DNA of 41,247 nucleotides, taken from positions 1 through 41,247 of IMG/VR virus record IMGVR_UViG_3300020421_001472; one strand, written 5' to 3'. Source of the stretch: a virus. Below the pieces are notes generated by a model. That model saw nothing but the letters and a program-made list of their open reading frames with translations, made no database searches and was not told where the DNA came from. Positions 31,458-38,631 of the stretch are shown here, piece after piece. Positions within the stretch are counted from its first letter, which is position 1, and each line of letters begins with the position of its first letter. The translations under genes were made by a program, and so were the position numbers.

Positions 31458-32880
31458 TTGGGGTGTAAATGCTGGATACCATGATGCTGCTATATCGGTT
31501 GTTAAAAATGATACAATAGTTTTTGCTGGACATGCAGAAAGATATTCTCGTATAAAAAATGACAAACTTCTAAACAGCGGTCTAATACAGGATGCACTCA
31601 AGTGGGGAGAACCAGATAATATATACTGGTTTGAAAACCCCGTGTGGAAAGCTACCAGACGAATATTTGCTGGCCAGAACAAATGGTGGACAAACCCAAA
31701 AGATTATTTTACAATGGTGGGATATGAACCGCCTTGTAAGATAAAGTGGGGCAGTCATCACAAGAGTCATATGGCTGCTGGATACTACACTAGTCCGTTT
31801 AAAGAGTGCGCTACCCTTGTTATTGATGCTATTGGTGAGTGGACTACCATATCAATATGGAAGAATGAAAAACTGGTTTGGGATTGTTCTTACCCTCAGT
31901 CTTTGGGGTTATTCTATTCTGCTATGACAGATAGAGTAGGACTCAAACCAAACGAAGACGAATACATTCTCATGGGTATGTCTGCTTACGGAGACCCCAA
32001 TAGATTCTACAAAGATATGCGAGAGACTTTACTTTGGCATAGAGAAAATTTTCACAGGGGATGTCGATGGTGGAGACCAGAACTCACTGAAGAAGATTAC
32101 TTTGATGTTGCTGCTGCCACTCAAAGAATATATGAAAACGTATTTGAGGCTTTGTTACAAAAAACTCAAGAACTCACAAAGTCTGGTAATTTAGTTTTGA
32201 TGGGTGGATGTGCTCTAAACTGTGTTGCGAATAGACTGATACCAAAGTATTTCAATGATTACTGGATCATGCCAAACCCAGGCGATGCAGGATCATCACT
32301 TGGGGCAGTGCTTGCAGGCACAAAACAAAAAGTAAAATTTAGATCACCGTTCTTGGGATATAACATACAGGGCAAATATCCCACTGATGATATCTTACAA
32401 GAGTTGTTGTTGAATAGTATCGTTGGTGTTGCATCTGGTTGTGCTGAGTTTGGGCCTCGTGCTTTGGGTAATCGTTCTTTATTAGCAGACCCCAGAGGCG
32501 AGTATATGAAATCCAGAGTCAATGCGATAAAACAAAGACAGGAATTTAGACCATTTGCACCTGTTATTAGACAAGAAGATGCTGCAAATTATTTTGAAGT
32601 ATCAGAGGAATTCACATCACCTTACATGCAAGAAGTTGTTGTTTGCAGACAACCAGAAGAATACCCAGCCATAGTCCACAAGGATGGAACAAGTAGAGTC
32701 CAAACTGTAAAACGTAATGAACACCAAGGACTGTATGACTTGTTGACCAAGTGGAAGAAGGAAACGGGGTGTCCCATGTTGTTGAATACTAGTCTGAATA
32801 TCAAAGGCGATCCCATAGTAAATGGACATCACGATGCAAAAGAATTTGAATCGAAGTATGGTGTCAAAGTATGTTGTTAA
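31435..32880 (+). CDS. carbamoyltransferase, NodU/CmcH/TobZ-like (481 aa)
   Basis: GTG 31435 overlaps the preceding peptide gene by 23 bp. The N-terminal Kae1/ASKHA-like domain reads NWGVNAGYHDAAISVVKND and GHAERYSRIKND, with metal-binding KWGSHHKSHMAAGYY, VIDAIGEWTT and the phosphate-type loop MGGCALNCVANR. The C-terminal carbamoyl-transfer domain holds FGPRALGNRSLLADPR and QRQEFRPFAPV, then LLNTSLNIKGDPI. These enzymes use carbamoyl phosphate and ATP to carbamoylate a sugar or natural-product hydroxyl. It fits a final tailoring step in the island. Confidence 0.9.
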   Translation: MTHSSTINWGVNAGYHDAAISVVKNDTIVFAGHAERYSRIKNDKLLNSGLIQDALKWGEPDNIYWFENPVWKATRRIFAGQNKWWTNPKDYFTMVGYEPPCKIKWGSHHKSHMAAGYYTSPFKECATLVIDAIGEWTTISIWKNEKLVWDCSYPQSLGLFYSAMTDRVGLKPNEDEYILMGMSAYGDPNRFYKDMRETLLWHRENFHRGCRWWRPELTEEDYFDVAAATQRIYENVFEALLQKTQELTKSGNLVLMGGCALNCVANRLIPKYFNDYWIMPNPGDAGSSLGAVLAGTKQKVKFRSPFLGYNIQGKYPTDDILQELLLNSIVGVASGCAEFGPRALGNRSLLADPRGEYMKSRVNAIKQRQEFRPFAPVIRQEDAANYFEVSEEFTSPYMQEVVVCRQPEEYPAIVHKDGTSRVQTVKRNEHQGLYDLLTKWKKETGCPMLLNTSLNIKGDPIVNGHHDAKEFESKYGVKVCC

Positions 32881-33794
32881 AGTGGAAAGATGGAACTGTT
32901 GTAGACGTAGACCTTCTTCATTTCTACGGGTGTTCTTTCACTGCTGGTCAAGAATTACTAGACCATACTGGTGATCAATTCACCCCTCAAGAAAAAGAAC
33001 TGAAAGAGAAACATCTGTCTTGGGCCGCAAAATTATCTAATCTATTAGAACTTCCATTTGATAATCATGCCAGTGCTGGTAATTCTATGGACAACATGCG
33101 TTCACAGTTTTATCACGATGCAATTACTGGCGTTATCAAACCAGGCCATGCTGTTGTAATCGGAACCACTGGTTATTTCAGAGAGACTAGATTTCATCCC
33201 GTTGATGATAATTGGTCTTGGGGTGGATTTTTCAAAGATAACAAGGTTTTTCATCCAGATGATTATGGCCGTGCTTTTGGTAGGGTTACTAGCAGTTGGT
33301 CTTCATATCATGGTGATGATGATTTCGCTCAAAAATATCTCAAAGAAAAACCACCATATATTTTTCTCTATGAATACATGAATATTTGTAGGGATATGTT
33401 GTATATTGCACAGAGATTTGATATACCAATATTCTTTGTGCAGATTCTTGAACCCGTATCAGTATCTTACTTTTTAGATGAATATGTGATGGTTCATTTT
33501 GGTTTGTTCCCCCCAGATCACGCAAAAACTAAACCTAAAGCGAAAAAAAACTACGAATATATGGATTCTTTGCGCCATATGGAAGAAGAAATACATAAGT
33601 ATATTATAGGCGGGGACTCCGATTTAGAGGCCGAACTTTACAAGTCTCGTGGTTCTAGGTATGGTAAACTGTATCCAGTTATGAACGATTTTTGTAGTAA
33701 AGGAACTGAAGACAGATTGCCTGGCGGACACCCAAAACAACACATTCACGATAACTGGGCTAAATTTATTGCCGAAAAGATAGAAGTAATATGA
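32871..33794 (+). CDS. SGNH/GDSL-like hydrolase or acyltransferase (307 aa)
   Basis: A strand and loop HFYGCSFTAGQELLD place a Ser in the block-I position of SGNH proteins (GxSxT). NHASAGNSMDNM gives the block-II Gly/Asn, and VVIGTTGYFRET is near the block-III position where GxND is usual, here divergent. A late PGGHPKQHIHDNWAKF segment could supply the catalytic His. It is 307 residues with no signal peptide. It could remove or transfer acyl groups on the island's product. It overlaps the carbamoyltransferase by ten bases. Confidence 0.6.
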   Translation: MLLKWKDGTVVDVDLLHFYGCSFTAGQELLDHTGDQFTPQEKELKEKHLSWAAKLSNLLELPFDNHASAGNSMDNMRSQFYHDAITGVIKPGHAVVIGTTGYFRETRFHPVDDNWSWGGFFKDNKVFHPDDYGRAFGRVTSSWSSYHGDDDFAQKYLKEKPPYIFLYEYMNICRDMLYIAQRFDIPIFFVQILEPVSVSYFLDEYVMVHFGLFPPDHAKTKPKAKKNYEYMDSLRHMEEEIHKYIIGGDSDLEAELYKSRGSRYGKLYPVMNDFCSKGTEDRLPGGHPKQHIHDNWAKFIAEKIEVI

Positions 33795-34096
33795 GTAACG
33801 TAATAAAATTTCCAAAAAAACGAGTATCTGAACCAACGGGATATAGAATTAATCTCTATACAGAGGATGACATAGCAATTGTTCTCACTTGTCTCAATTT
33901 ATCTGATGACATGGATGACCAAAAGAAATGGGTTCGTAAAGACCTTAGAACAATGGAACCAGAACATGCAATCAATAAGATGAAGGATTGTCTTGAAAGT
34001 CCTCTGTTATCAGACATCTGTAAGAAGAACATTTGTAGGATAATTAATTCAGTAGAAGTGCTTCCATTGTCCAAACTCTACGCCGAATTTTCATAA
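33791..34096 (+). CDS. conserved phage protein of unknown function (101 aa)
   Basis: The start overlaps the preceding stop (ATGA). The product begins SNVIKFPKKRVSEP, has a central acidic/Lys helix region (DDMDDQKKWVRKDLRTM) and ends in a helix with three Cys (CKKNICRI and ESP...C). There is no membrane segment. The N-terminal VIKFPKK motif is common among small phage proteins, which suggests T4-like ancestry but does not give a function. It is the next-to-last gene of the long operon. Confidence 0.6.
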   Translation: MSNVIKFPKKRVSEPTGYRINLYTEDDIAIVLTCLNLSDDMDDQKKWVRKDLRTMEPEHAINKMKDCLESPLLSDICKKNICRIINSVEVLPLSKLYAEFS

Positions 34097-34099
34097 ATA
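34092..34099 (+). promoter_or_regulatory. possible late promoter (CATAAATA)
   Basis: CATAAATA matches the relaxed NATAAATA late consensus used by T4-like marine phages. It lies at the stop codon of the gene ending at 34096, only seven bases before ATG 34106, so a transcript from it would be nearly leaderless for that gene and could serve phoH instead. Confidence 0.3.
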
Positions 34100-34105
34100 C
34101 TTGTA

Positions 34106-34258
34106 ATGATAAAGCACTTAGAAGAAAATAACACAAGTTATTTTTCCCATCTAATTAGGGCCTGGACTTGTTCAGTTGCCCTTCTCATTCACGGTGTTCT
34201 ACCGTGGGTTCTCACTGACTACGCTTCAAAAAAACTAAAGGAGGATAATTCCACTTAA
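34106..34258 (+). CDS. DUF6356-like small membrane protein (50 aa)
   Basis: This 50-residue frame fills the gap before phoH. It reads MIKHLEENNTSYFSHLIRAW, then a hydrophobic helix with ALLIHGVLPWVL. The pattern SYF-x-H-L at the start and HG-x-x-P-W/F in the helix is that of the small DUF6356 membrane family found in bacteria and phages, whose role is unknown. There is no obvious ribosome binding site, so expression may depend on coupling. Confidence 0.6.
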   Translation: MIKHLEENNTSYFSHLIRAWTCSVALLIHGVLPWVLTDYASKKLKEDNST

Positions 34259-34297
34259 CACACGCCAGCATAAAATTAACCAACAGAAGGAACGATC

Positions 34298-35047
34298 ATG
34301 CCAAAGCGTAAATCTAATCTTCAACTCATACCAGACCAAACTCAAAGGGGTAATGGAGGTAGCGGAACGTTGAAGATGCGTATTGATGATTTGATTACGA
34401 TAGATGCTATGACAGAGACACAGGGCCAGTTTTTCTCAGAATATTCTGGTTCTAAAGCGATGATACTCCACGGTGCAGCAGGAACAGGAAAGACATTTAT
34501 TGCACTATACAAAGCACTGGAAGAAGTGCTGATGAAGGGCGGGTTTTACAAGAAAGTGATTATTGTAAGATCGGCAGTCCCTTCCAGAGAAATAGGACAT
34601 TTGCCCGGCGATCAAGCTGATAAGTCCGAGGTATATAAAACGCCATATATAGAGATGTGCGAAGAACTATTTCCCACAAAACAAGTGCCGTATCAACGGC
34701 TAGTAGAACAAAAACACCTAGACTTTATGATCACCTCGTTTGTTCGTGGCTTGACACTAGACAATACTATTGTTATAGTGGATGAGTGCCAGAACATGAA
34801 CGACATGGAACTCAACTCTATTATGACCAGAGTTGGAGTAAACAGTAAGATCATATTTGCAGGAGATTTTCGTCAAACAGACCTATATAAAAGAGGAGAT
34901 GTCTCTGGTCTGAAGAAGTTTATGACAATTGCTGATAATATGCCTTCATTTAAAACATTTGAGTTTGATACAGATGATATCGTAAGAAGTGATTTGGTTA
35001 GAGAATATCTAGTCGCTAGGATGAAATACGAGGACGAAGTAGCCTAA
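34298..35047 (+). CDS. phoH: PhoH-like ATPase (249 aa)
   Basis: Walker A GAAGTGKT is at residues 59-66, VRSAVPSREIGHLPG is the family-specific segment, and IVIVDECQNM is Walker B, followed by FAGDFRQTD (sensor region). This is the complete PhoH core, close to the usual phage length. PhoH is a cytoplasmic ATPase of the P-loop helicase-like class. It is widespread in marine phages and often linked with RNA metabolism or phosphate stress, though its role in phages is not settled. AAGGA precedes ATG 34298. Confidence 0.95.
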   Translation: MPKRKSNLQLIPDQTQRGNGGSGTLKMRIDDLITIDAMTETQGQFFSEYSGSKAMILHGAAGTGKTFIALYKALEEVLMKGGFYKKVIIVRSAVPSREIGHLPGDQADKSEVYKTPYIEMCEELFPTKQVPYQRLVEQKHLDFMITSFVRGLTLDNTIVIVDECQNMNDMELNSIMTRVGVNSKIIFAGDFRQTDLYKRGDVSGLKKFMTIADNMPSFKTFEFDTDDIVRSDLVREYLVARMKYEDEVA

Positions 35048-35058
35048 GGAGATAAGAC

Positions 35059-35106
35059 ATGAATAACTGCCAATGTTGTAAGTGTTGTTCTTGCGATTGT
35101 TGTTAA
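35059..35106 (+). CDS. ultra-cysteine-rich micropeptide (15 aa, 8 Cys)
   Basis: A 15-codon frame starts at ATG 35059 behind a strong AAGGAG (35046-35051). The peptide reads MNNCQCCKCCSCDCC, so over half the residues are Cys in C-x-C-C and C-C-x-C patterns like metallothionein metal clusters. It lies between phoH and the next promoter. No homologue is recognised. Because it is so short, it could also be a leader peptide sensing cysteinyl-tRNA or a chance frame, but the ribosome binding site argues for translation. Confidence 0.5.
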   Translation: MNNCQCCKCCSCDCC

Positions 35107-35113
35107 ATATCGC

Positions 35114-35142
35114 TTGACATTTGCTTATAAGTATAGTATTAT
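35114..35142 (+). promoter_or_regulatory. sigma-70-type promoter of the TTGACATTTGCT family
   Basis: TTGACA (35114-35119), a 17-bp spacer and TATTAT (35137-35142). It starts with the same TTGACATTTGCT as the promoters at 586 and 3767. It drives the nuclease gene at 35168. Confidence 0.8.
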
Positions 35143-35167
35143 AGCTCATTAATTGTAGGTTTTTAGT

Positions 35168-35839
35168 ATGTTTAATCATGTAACGGGGATTGAGTTCCCC
35201 ACCTTAGTCCGTGAAAACTTTGAAGGGAAGCGGATGTATAAAACCGAGGGTGGTGATAGATTTCCGTCTGTCACCACCGTTCTCGGCCACAAATCTAAAC
35301 CCGCTATCAAAGCATGGCGAAAGAAGGTCGGTGCTGAAACTGCGAACAAAATCAGTAAACAGGCATCTGTGCGTGGAACAAAAATTCATTCATTGTGTGA
35401 AGATTATGTCAACAATGAAGAACTAGATTTTGACAAATTATCCTTTGTTGAAGTTGATATGTTCAATCAAATGAAACCGTTGATTGATCGAATTGATAAC
35501 ATTCATTGTGTAGAACAGTTTCTATACAGTGAACATCTCCGTCTTGCCGGTCAGGCAGACTGCATTGCTGAGTTTGATGGTAGACTTTCTATCATTGATT
35601 TTAAGACATCAGCAAAACTCAAAAAGAAATCATATATCAAGAATTACTTTGCTCAGTGTGCTGCGTATGCAATCATGTTTGAGGAAAGAACTGGTATTCC
35701 GATTGATACCTCAGTGATTATTATTGGTGTTCAGGCAGAAGAATCTCAACTTTTTGTCGAAAAACGTGATAATTACACAGAATATCTGCTAGAATGTCGT
35801 GATTTATACGAAGAACAGGTATTGACATCTGCTGCCTAG
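35168..35839 (+). CDS. Cas4/RecB-like PD-(D/E)XK exonuclease (223 aa)
   Basis: The nuclease core is visible: RGTKIHSLCE (the H of the RecB-family first motif), GQADCIAEFD (D131) and SIIDFKTS with the D144-x-K146 pair, then a tyrosine helix YFAQCAAYAIMFE with the Q-x3-Y motif. These are the motifs of PD-(D/E)XK exonucleases related to Cas4, RecB and AddB. Four Cys are present (LCEDYV, HCVEQF, DCIAEF, QCAAYA), but not in the C-terminal cluster arrangement of an Fe-S domain. It acts on DNA in the cytoplasm, probably in replication or recombination. Confidence 0.85.
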   Translation: MFNHVTGIEFPTLVRENFEGKRMYKTEGGDRFPSVTTVLGHKSKPAIKAWRKKVGAETANKISKQASVRGTKIHSLCEDYVNNEELDFDKLSFVEVDMFNQMKPLIDRIDNIHCVEQFLYSEHLRLAGQADCIAEFDGRLSIIDFKTSAKLKKKSYIKNYFAQCAAYAIMFEERTGIPIDTSVIIIGVQAEESQLFVEKRDNYTEYLLECRDLYEEQVLTSAA

Positions 35840-35855
35840 TGTGGTATTATAAATA
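35822..35855 (+). promoter_or_regulatory. overlapping sigma-70 and T4-late promoters of the tmRNA
   Basis: TTGACA (35822-35827), a 17-bp spacer and TATTAT (35845-35850) form a host-type promoter inside the end of the nuclease gene. TATAAATA (35848-35855), an exact late promoter, overlaps its -10. Both would start transcription at about 35857-35862, right at the 5' end of the tmRNA acceptor piece. Confidence 0.8.
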
Positions 35856-35860
35856 CATAA

Positions 35861-36122
35861 TCGGTCGTTGAAGTGGACTGAAAGGTTGTAGGACGGGAGT
35901 GCGATTCTCCCCACCTCCACCATAAGGCCATCCATGATAACTGAACAAGCCATGGGTGGTTTTATGATGGGGGTGAACAGGTTCGACTGCGATTGTATAG
36001 GATAAACCGAGACTGATTGACTGGCAAAGCGCCACCTAAAGTAAACGCAAACGATGACGTTTATGCTCTAGCCGCTTAAGGCTAGTGGGGTATGGGCTCC
36101 ACCTTATTATCCAACGGGCCCC
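35861..36122 (+). ncRNA. ssrA: permuted (two-piece) tmRNA with tag ANDDVYALAA
   Basis: The 3' half comes first: GGAC, T arm GGGAG-TGCGATT-CTCCC (35895-35911), acceptor strand CACCTCC (35912-35918), discriminator A and CCA (35920-35922). A 46-base spacer folds as a 9-bp stem (35928-35936 with 35951-35959). The 5' half begins GGGGGTG (35969-35975), which pairs over all 7 positions with CACCTCC, including the G3-U70 alanine identity pair, and continues AACAGGTTCGAC. The tag frame GCA (36047) to TAA (36077-36079) encodes ANDDVYALAA. The stop sits in the loop of hairpin CTAGCC/GGCTAG (36068-36085). TCGGT (35861) can pair with ACCGA (36006). The downstream end is approximate. The RNA would rescue stalled ribosomes with host SmpB; no smpB is seen here. 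Confidence 0.93.
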
Positions 36123-36145
36123 TTACAATAGAAAGGAGAAATCGA

Positions 36146-36676
36146 ATGGATGTCCAAGAGATTTTAACTTATGTAATTGGAAGTTTGTTATTACTAGTCC
36201 CAGCGACTAGTGACCCTAGACCACCTCTACAAGAAGTTGTGGTAGAGGCTGAGAAAAGAGTGATTTTGAATAAACAGGATGTTGCTTGTTTATCCAAGAA
36301 TATTTATTTTGAAGCCCGTGGTGAGGATACTGAGGGACAGATTGCGGTAGCGCATGTCACTTTGAATAGAGTTGAACATAAAAACTTCCCGAATACTATT
36401 TGTGAAGTTGTTCATCAAGCAAAAGTATGGGATGGTCATCCTGTCAGATATAAATGCCAGTTTTCTTGGTATTGTGATGGTAAGTCTGATGAGATACACG
36501 ATTGGCGTTCTTATCATGCAATAACCGAAGTCGCCATGGGGGTGTTGTTGGGTGATATTAAAGATAACACAGGCGGTTCGACATTCTATCATGCAAATTA
36601 TGTCAAACCAGATTGGTCTAACCACATGGCAGTTGCGGTAATACATGATAAACACATATTCTACAGGATGCGTTAG
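36146..36676 (+). CDS. SleB-like cell-wall hydrolase (176 aa)
   Basis: ATG 36146 follows AAAGGAG. The frame upstream (to 36092) is tmRNA and should not be counted. A signal anchor (ILTYVIGSLLLLVPA) is followed by the Hydrolase_2 (SleB) domain: LSKNIYFEARGEDTEGQ with the catalytic Glu56 region, VAHVTLNRV, CQFSWYCDG and GGSTFYHANYVKPDW. These enzymes cut peptidoglycan glycan strands. In a phage this is a likely lysis or entry enzyme acting in the periplasm. It follows the tmRNA by about 24 bp and may share its transcript. Confidence 0.9.
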   Translation: MDVQEILTYVIGSLLLLVPATSDPRPPLQEVVVEAEKRVILNKQDVACLSKNIYFEARGEDTEGQIAVAHVTLNRVEHKNFPNTICEVVHQAKVWDGHPVRYKCQFSWYCDGKSDEIHDWRSYHAITEVAMGVLLGDIKDNTGGSTFYHANYVKPDWSNHMAVAVIHDKHIFYRMR

Positions 36677-37566
36677 TGTCAACACATAATTTTATCGTTA
36701 CTGGTGGATGTGGTTTTATAGGTTCACACCTCACAGAAGCATTGATACTACACGAACAAAATGTTCTTGTTATTGATGATATGAGTAAAGGTAAATACAA
36801 GATACCTCACAAAAATGTGTCGTATCTTCATCAAGATGTGGCGGATGTATTTCCTACTGGTCAGTTTGATGCTATATTTCATCTGGCTGCAACTCCACGA
36901 GTAAGGATGTCTCAGGAACAACCCCACCAGACAATCAAGAATAATATGAATACCACTCTTACGGTATGTGAGTGGGCTAGACAGTTGCGGATACCTATAT
37001 TCTTTGCCGCATCGTCTAGCACACAGTTCTCATCTAAGAAGTCAAATCCATATACTTTTAGTAAGAGTATGTCAGAAGACATATTAGAATTGTATTCTAG
37101 GCTTTACAAAGTCCACTATCATATGTTATACTTCTATAATGTATACGGGCCACGAGAAGCAGACTACGGAGAATATAGCACCGTGGTAAGAGCTTTCAAA
37201 AAATGCGTTGAGAATGATGTTCCCCTCAGAGTATTTGGAAGTGGTAAAAAAGAAAGGGACTTCACTCACATATATGATGTAATTGACGGCATATTGAAAC
37301 TGTTAAGTGAAAAAAAGAAACCCCAACACATTCATTTGGGTAGGGGTAATCCAACTAGTGTATTAGATGTTGCAAAGGCATTTGGTCACCCTATGGTTCA
37401 CGAGTTTGATAAGCCGGGCGAAGCTGAAATGACTTATTGTGAGAAACCGTTTTATGATTGTGAATATGATGTTGTTCGATATATCAAAGAATGGAAAGAA
37501 GAATTTTTAAGATCAACTGTGGAACAACAATTGAAAGAAGTGGATGAAAAACATGCCAAAATCTGA
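36676..37566 (+). CDS. NAD-dependent nucleotide-sugar epimerase/dehydratase (296 aa)
   Basis: GTG 36676 overlaps the SleB stop by one base. The extended-SDR features are VTGGCGFIGSHL at the N-terminus (NAD binding), DVADVF, FHLAATPRVRMSQEQP, the active-site pair YTFSK (Y-x3-K) with SSST before it, YNVYGPRE, and RVFGSGKKERDFTHIYDV. This is the GalE/UDP-glucuronate-decarboxylase-type family, so it probably interconverts a UDP- or GDP-sugar. It sits away from the sugar island but may serve the same pathway. Substrate not determined. Confidence 0.9.
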   Translation: MSTHNFIVTGGCGFIGSHLTEALILHEQNVLVIDDMSKGKYKIPHKNVSYLHQDVADVFPTGQFDAIFHLAATPRVRMSQEQPHQTIKNNMNTTLTVCEWARQLRIPIFFAASSSTQFSSKKSNPYTFSKSMSEDILELYSRLYKVHYHMLYFYNVYGPREADYGEYSTVVRAFKKCVENDVPLRVFGSGKKERDFTHIYDVIDGILKLLSEKKKPQHIHLGRGNPTSVLDVAKAFGHPMVHEFDKPGEAEMTYCEKPFYDCEYDVVRYIKEWKEEFLRSTVEQQLKEVDEKHAKI

Positions 37567-37828
37567 AAAAGAAAAAGTATCGTCTGATGAGTTCTTGATA
37601 ACTAATCAACAATTTTCCAGTGCTACAGAGTTCTCTCAGCACATAGAACGCAAAGCAAGTATAGGACAGAATTATATTGATGTCTTGACCGACTACTGTG
37701 TTCGTAATGAAGTAGAGATTGAAAGTGTCAAGAAACTATTGACCCCATCGCTCAAGGAGAAGATTGCTGCTGAGGCACAGAACCTAAATCTGTTGAAAGT
37801 CAAGGCTGCACCTAAACTGCCGATATGA
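37544..37828 (+). CDS. 33: gp33-like late transcription coactivator (94 aa)
   Basis: ATG 37544 (or 37553) overlaps the epimerase end. The C-terminal half has the gp33-type segment YIDVLTDYCVRNEVEIESVKKLL, SLKEKIAAEAQNLNLLK and a final LPI, which in T4 binds the RNA polymerase flap and links late-promoter sigma gp55 to the sliding clamp. This fits the NATAAATA promoters in the window. Its place next to gp59 is the T4-like order. The assignment is from recognition of the pattern. Confidence 0.8.
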   Translation: MKNMPKSEKEKVSSDEFLITNQQFSSATEFSQHIERKASIGQNYIDVLTDYCVRNEVEIESVKKLLTPSLKEKIAAEAQNLNLLKVKAAPKLPI

Positions 37829-38427
37829 TAGAACCCTTTGAGGTCTACCGTCTTTATCTTGCAATCAAATTACACTTCACAACTAAGAACTATGATATCG
37901 TAAAATACCGATTCAAGGTTCGGGTGAAGGAAGAAACTTTTCGCAAACGTAAAGACATGGTATCAATCAAGAAACTTGCTCGGGACTACTCTCGTGACGA
38001 GATCATAAACTTCCTTGTTGCCAACTTTGTGTCTGGAGAGAAGTGGGGTGGACTTTTCGATGTCGATGCCGCCAGAAGATATGAAGAATGGCAGAACAGG
38101 AAAGTCAAACGAGAATACCAGTTTCAACAGGATGTTGATAGAATAATCCTTGAGATGGAAAAAGAAAACATTATCAATCCATTTGTCGAAAAAAATTCAA
38201 AACACCCCTTGACATTTAGGTTGTTCTTTGGTAATATTATTAATATAGAGACAATGACAATATTGGATAAGATATTTGATTTTGTCGATACGAATACAAA
38301 TGACATACTACTGGAAGACGCTTGTATGTGTATACAGAAGTATCGTCCGTTTGTAAAGGTGACAGACAAAATGATGTCTGTTTCAGACCCACTCAAAAGT
38401 GTTATAAATAGGAAGATACATCAATGA
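37825..38427 (+). CDS. 59: gp59-like loader of the replicative helicase (200 aa)
   Basis: It starts on the last bases of gp33 (ATGA). The N-terminal part, PFEVYRLYLAIKLHFTTKNYDIVKY, is the family signature, followed by basic KVRVKEETFRKRKDM and WGGLFDVDAARRYEEWQ. Gp59 loads helicase gp41 on forked DNA coated with gp32. The length is close to T4 gp59. It contains an internal sigma-70-like promoter (38209) and ends in a late promoter (38403), so it does not limit gp32 expression. Confidence 0.9.
   Translation: MIEPFEVYRLYLAIKLHFTTKNYDIVKYRFKVRVKEETFRKRKDMVSIKKLARDYSRDEIINFLVANFVSGEKWGGLFDVDAARRYEEWQNRKVKREYQFQQDVDRIILEMEKENIINPFVEKNSKHPLTFRLFFGNIINIETMTILDKIFDFVDTNTNDILLEDACMCIQKYRPFVKVTDKMMSVSDPLKSVINRKIHQ
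38209..38237 (+). promoter_or_regulatory. internal sigma-70-like promoter upstream of gene 32
   Basis: TTGACA (38209-38214), a 17-bp spacer and TAATAT (38232-38237) lie inside the gp59 gene. The -35 is preceded by CCCC as in other promoters here (491, 5754). The -10 is only a partial match. Confidence 0.45.
38403..38410 (+). promoter_or_regulatory. T4-type late promoter (TATAAATA) before the gene-32 pair
   Basis: An exact TATAAATA at the end of the gp59 gene points to the 61-aa gene at 38424 and gp32. Transcription would start near 38416-38418, about seven bases before ATG 38424, so the late transcript may mainly serve gp32. Confidence 0.6.
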
Positions 38428-38609
38428 GTAAGTCTAATAACTCCAGACGGTCTAACCAGAAGGAGCGTATGCGTAGAGTCGGTGAAGACAAAACACGGCT
38501 TGACAAATACAAACACTTGTTGTATGATGAAGATGTATATGATAGTGATGAGTTTCACGAGTCACTAACTGCAAAATCAAAAATACAAAGTAAAATTAAA
38601 CCCGAATAA
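38424..38609 (+). CDS. small charged protein (61 aa)
   Basis: ATG 38424 overlaps the gp59 stop (ATGA). The N-terminal half is very basic (KSNNSRRSNQKERMRRVGEDKTRL). The centre is acidic (YDEDVYDSDEFHESL) and the tail is basic again. There is no hydrophobic core, so it is likely disordered or a helical adaptor. Its location between gp59 and gp32 makes a replication role plausible but unproven. Confidence 0.65.
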   Translation: MSKSNNSRRSNQKERMRRVGEDKTRLDKYKHLLYDEDVYDSDEFHESLTAKSKIQSKIKPE

Positions 38610-38631
38610 ATTGCAAATAAAGGAGCATAAT

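Noticed and set aside
35847-36035. 62-codon minus-strand frame
   Set aside because: It lies antisense to the tmRNA halves; the conserved RNA structure explains the region.
36092-36145. N-terminal extension of the SleB hydrolase
   Set aside because: This stretch is the 3' part of the tmRNA. The AAAGGAG before ATG 36146 and the signal anchor that follows mark the real start.
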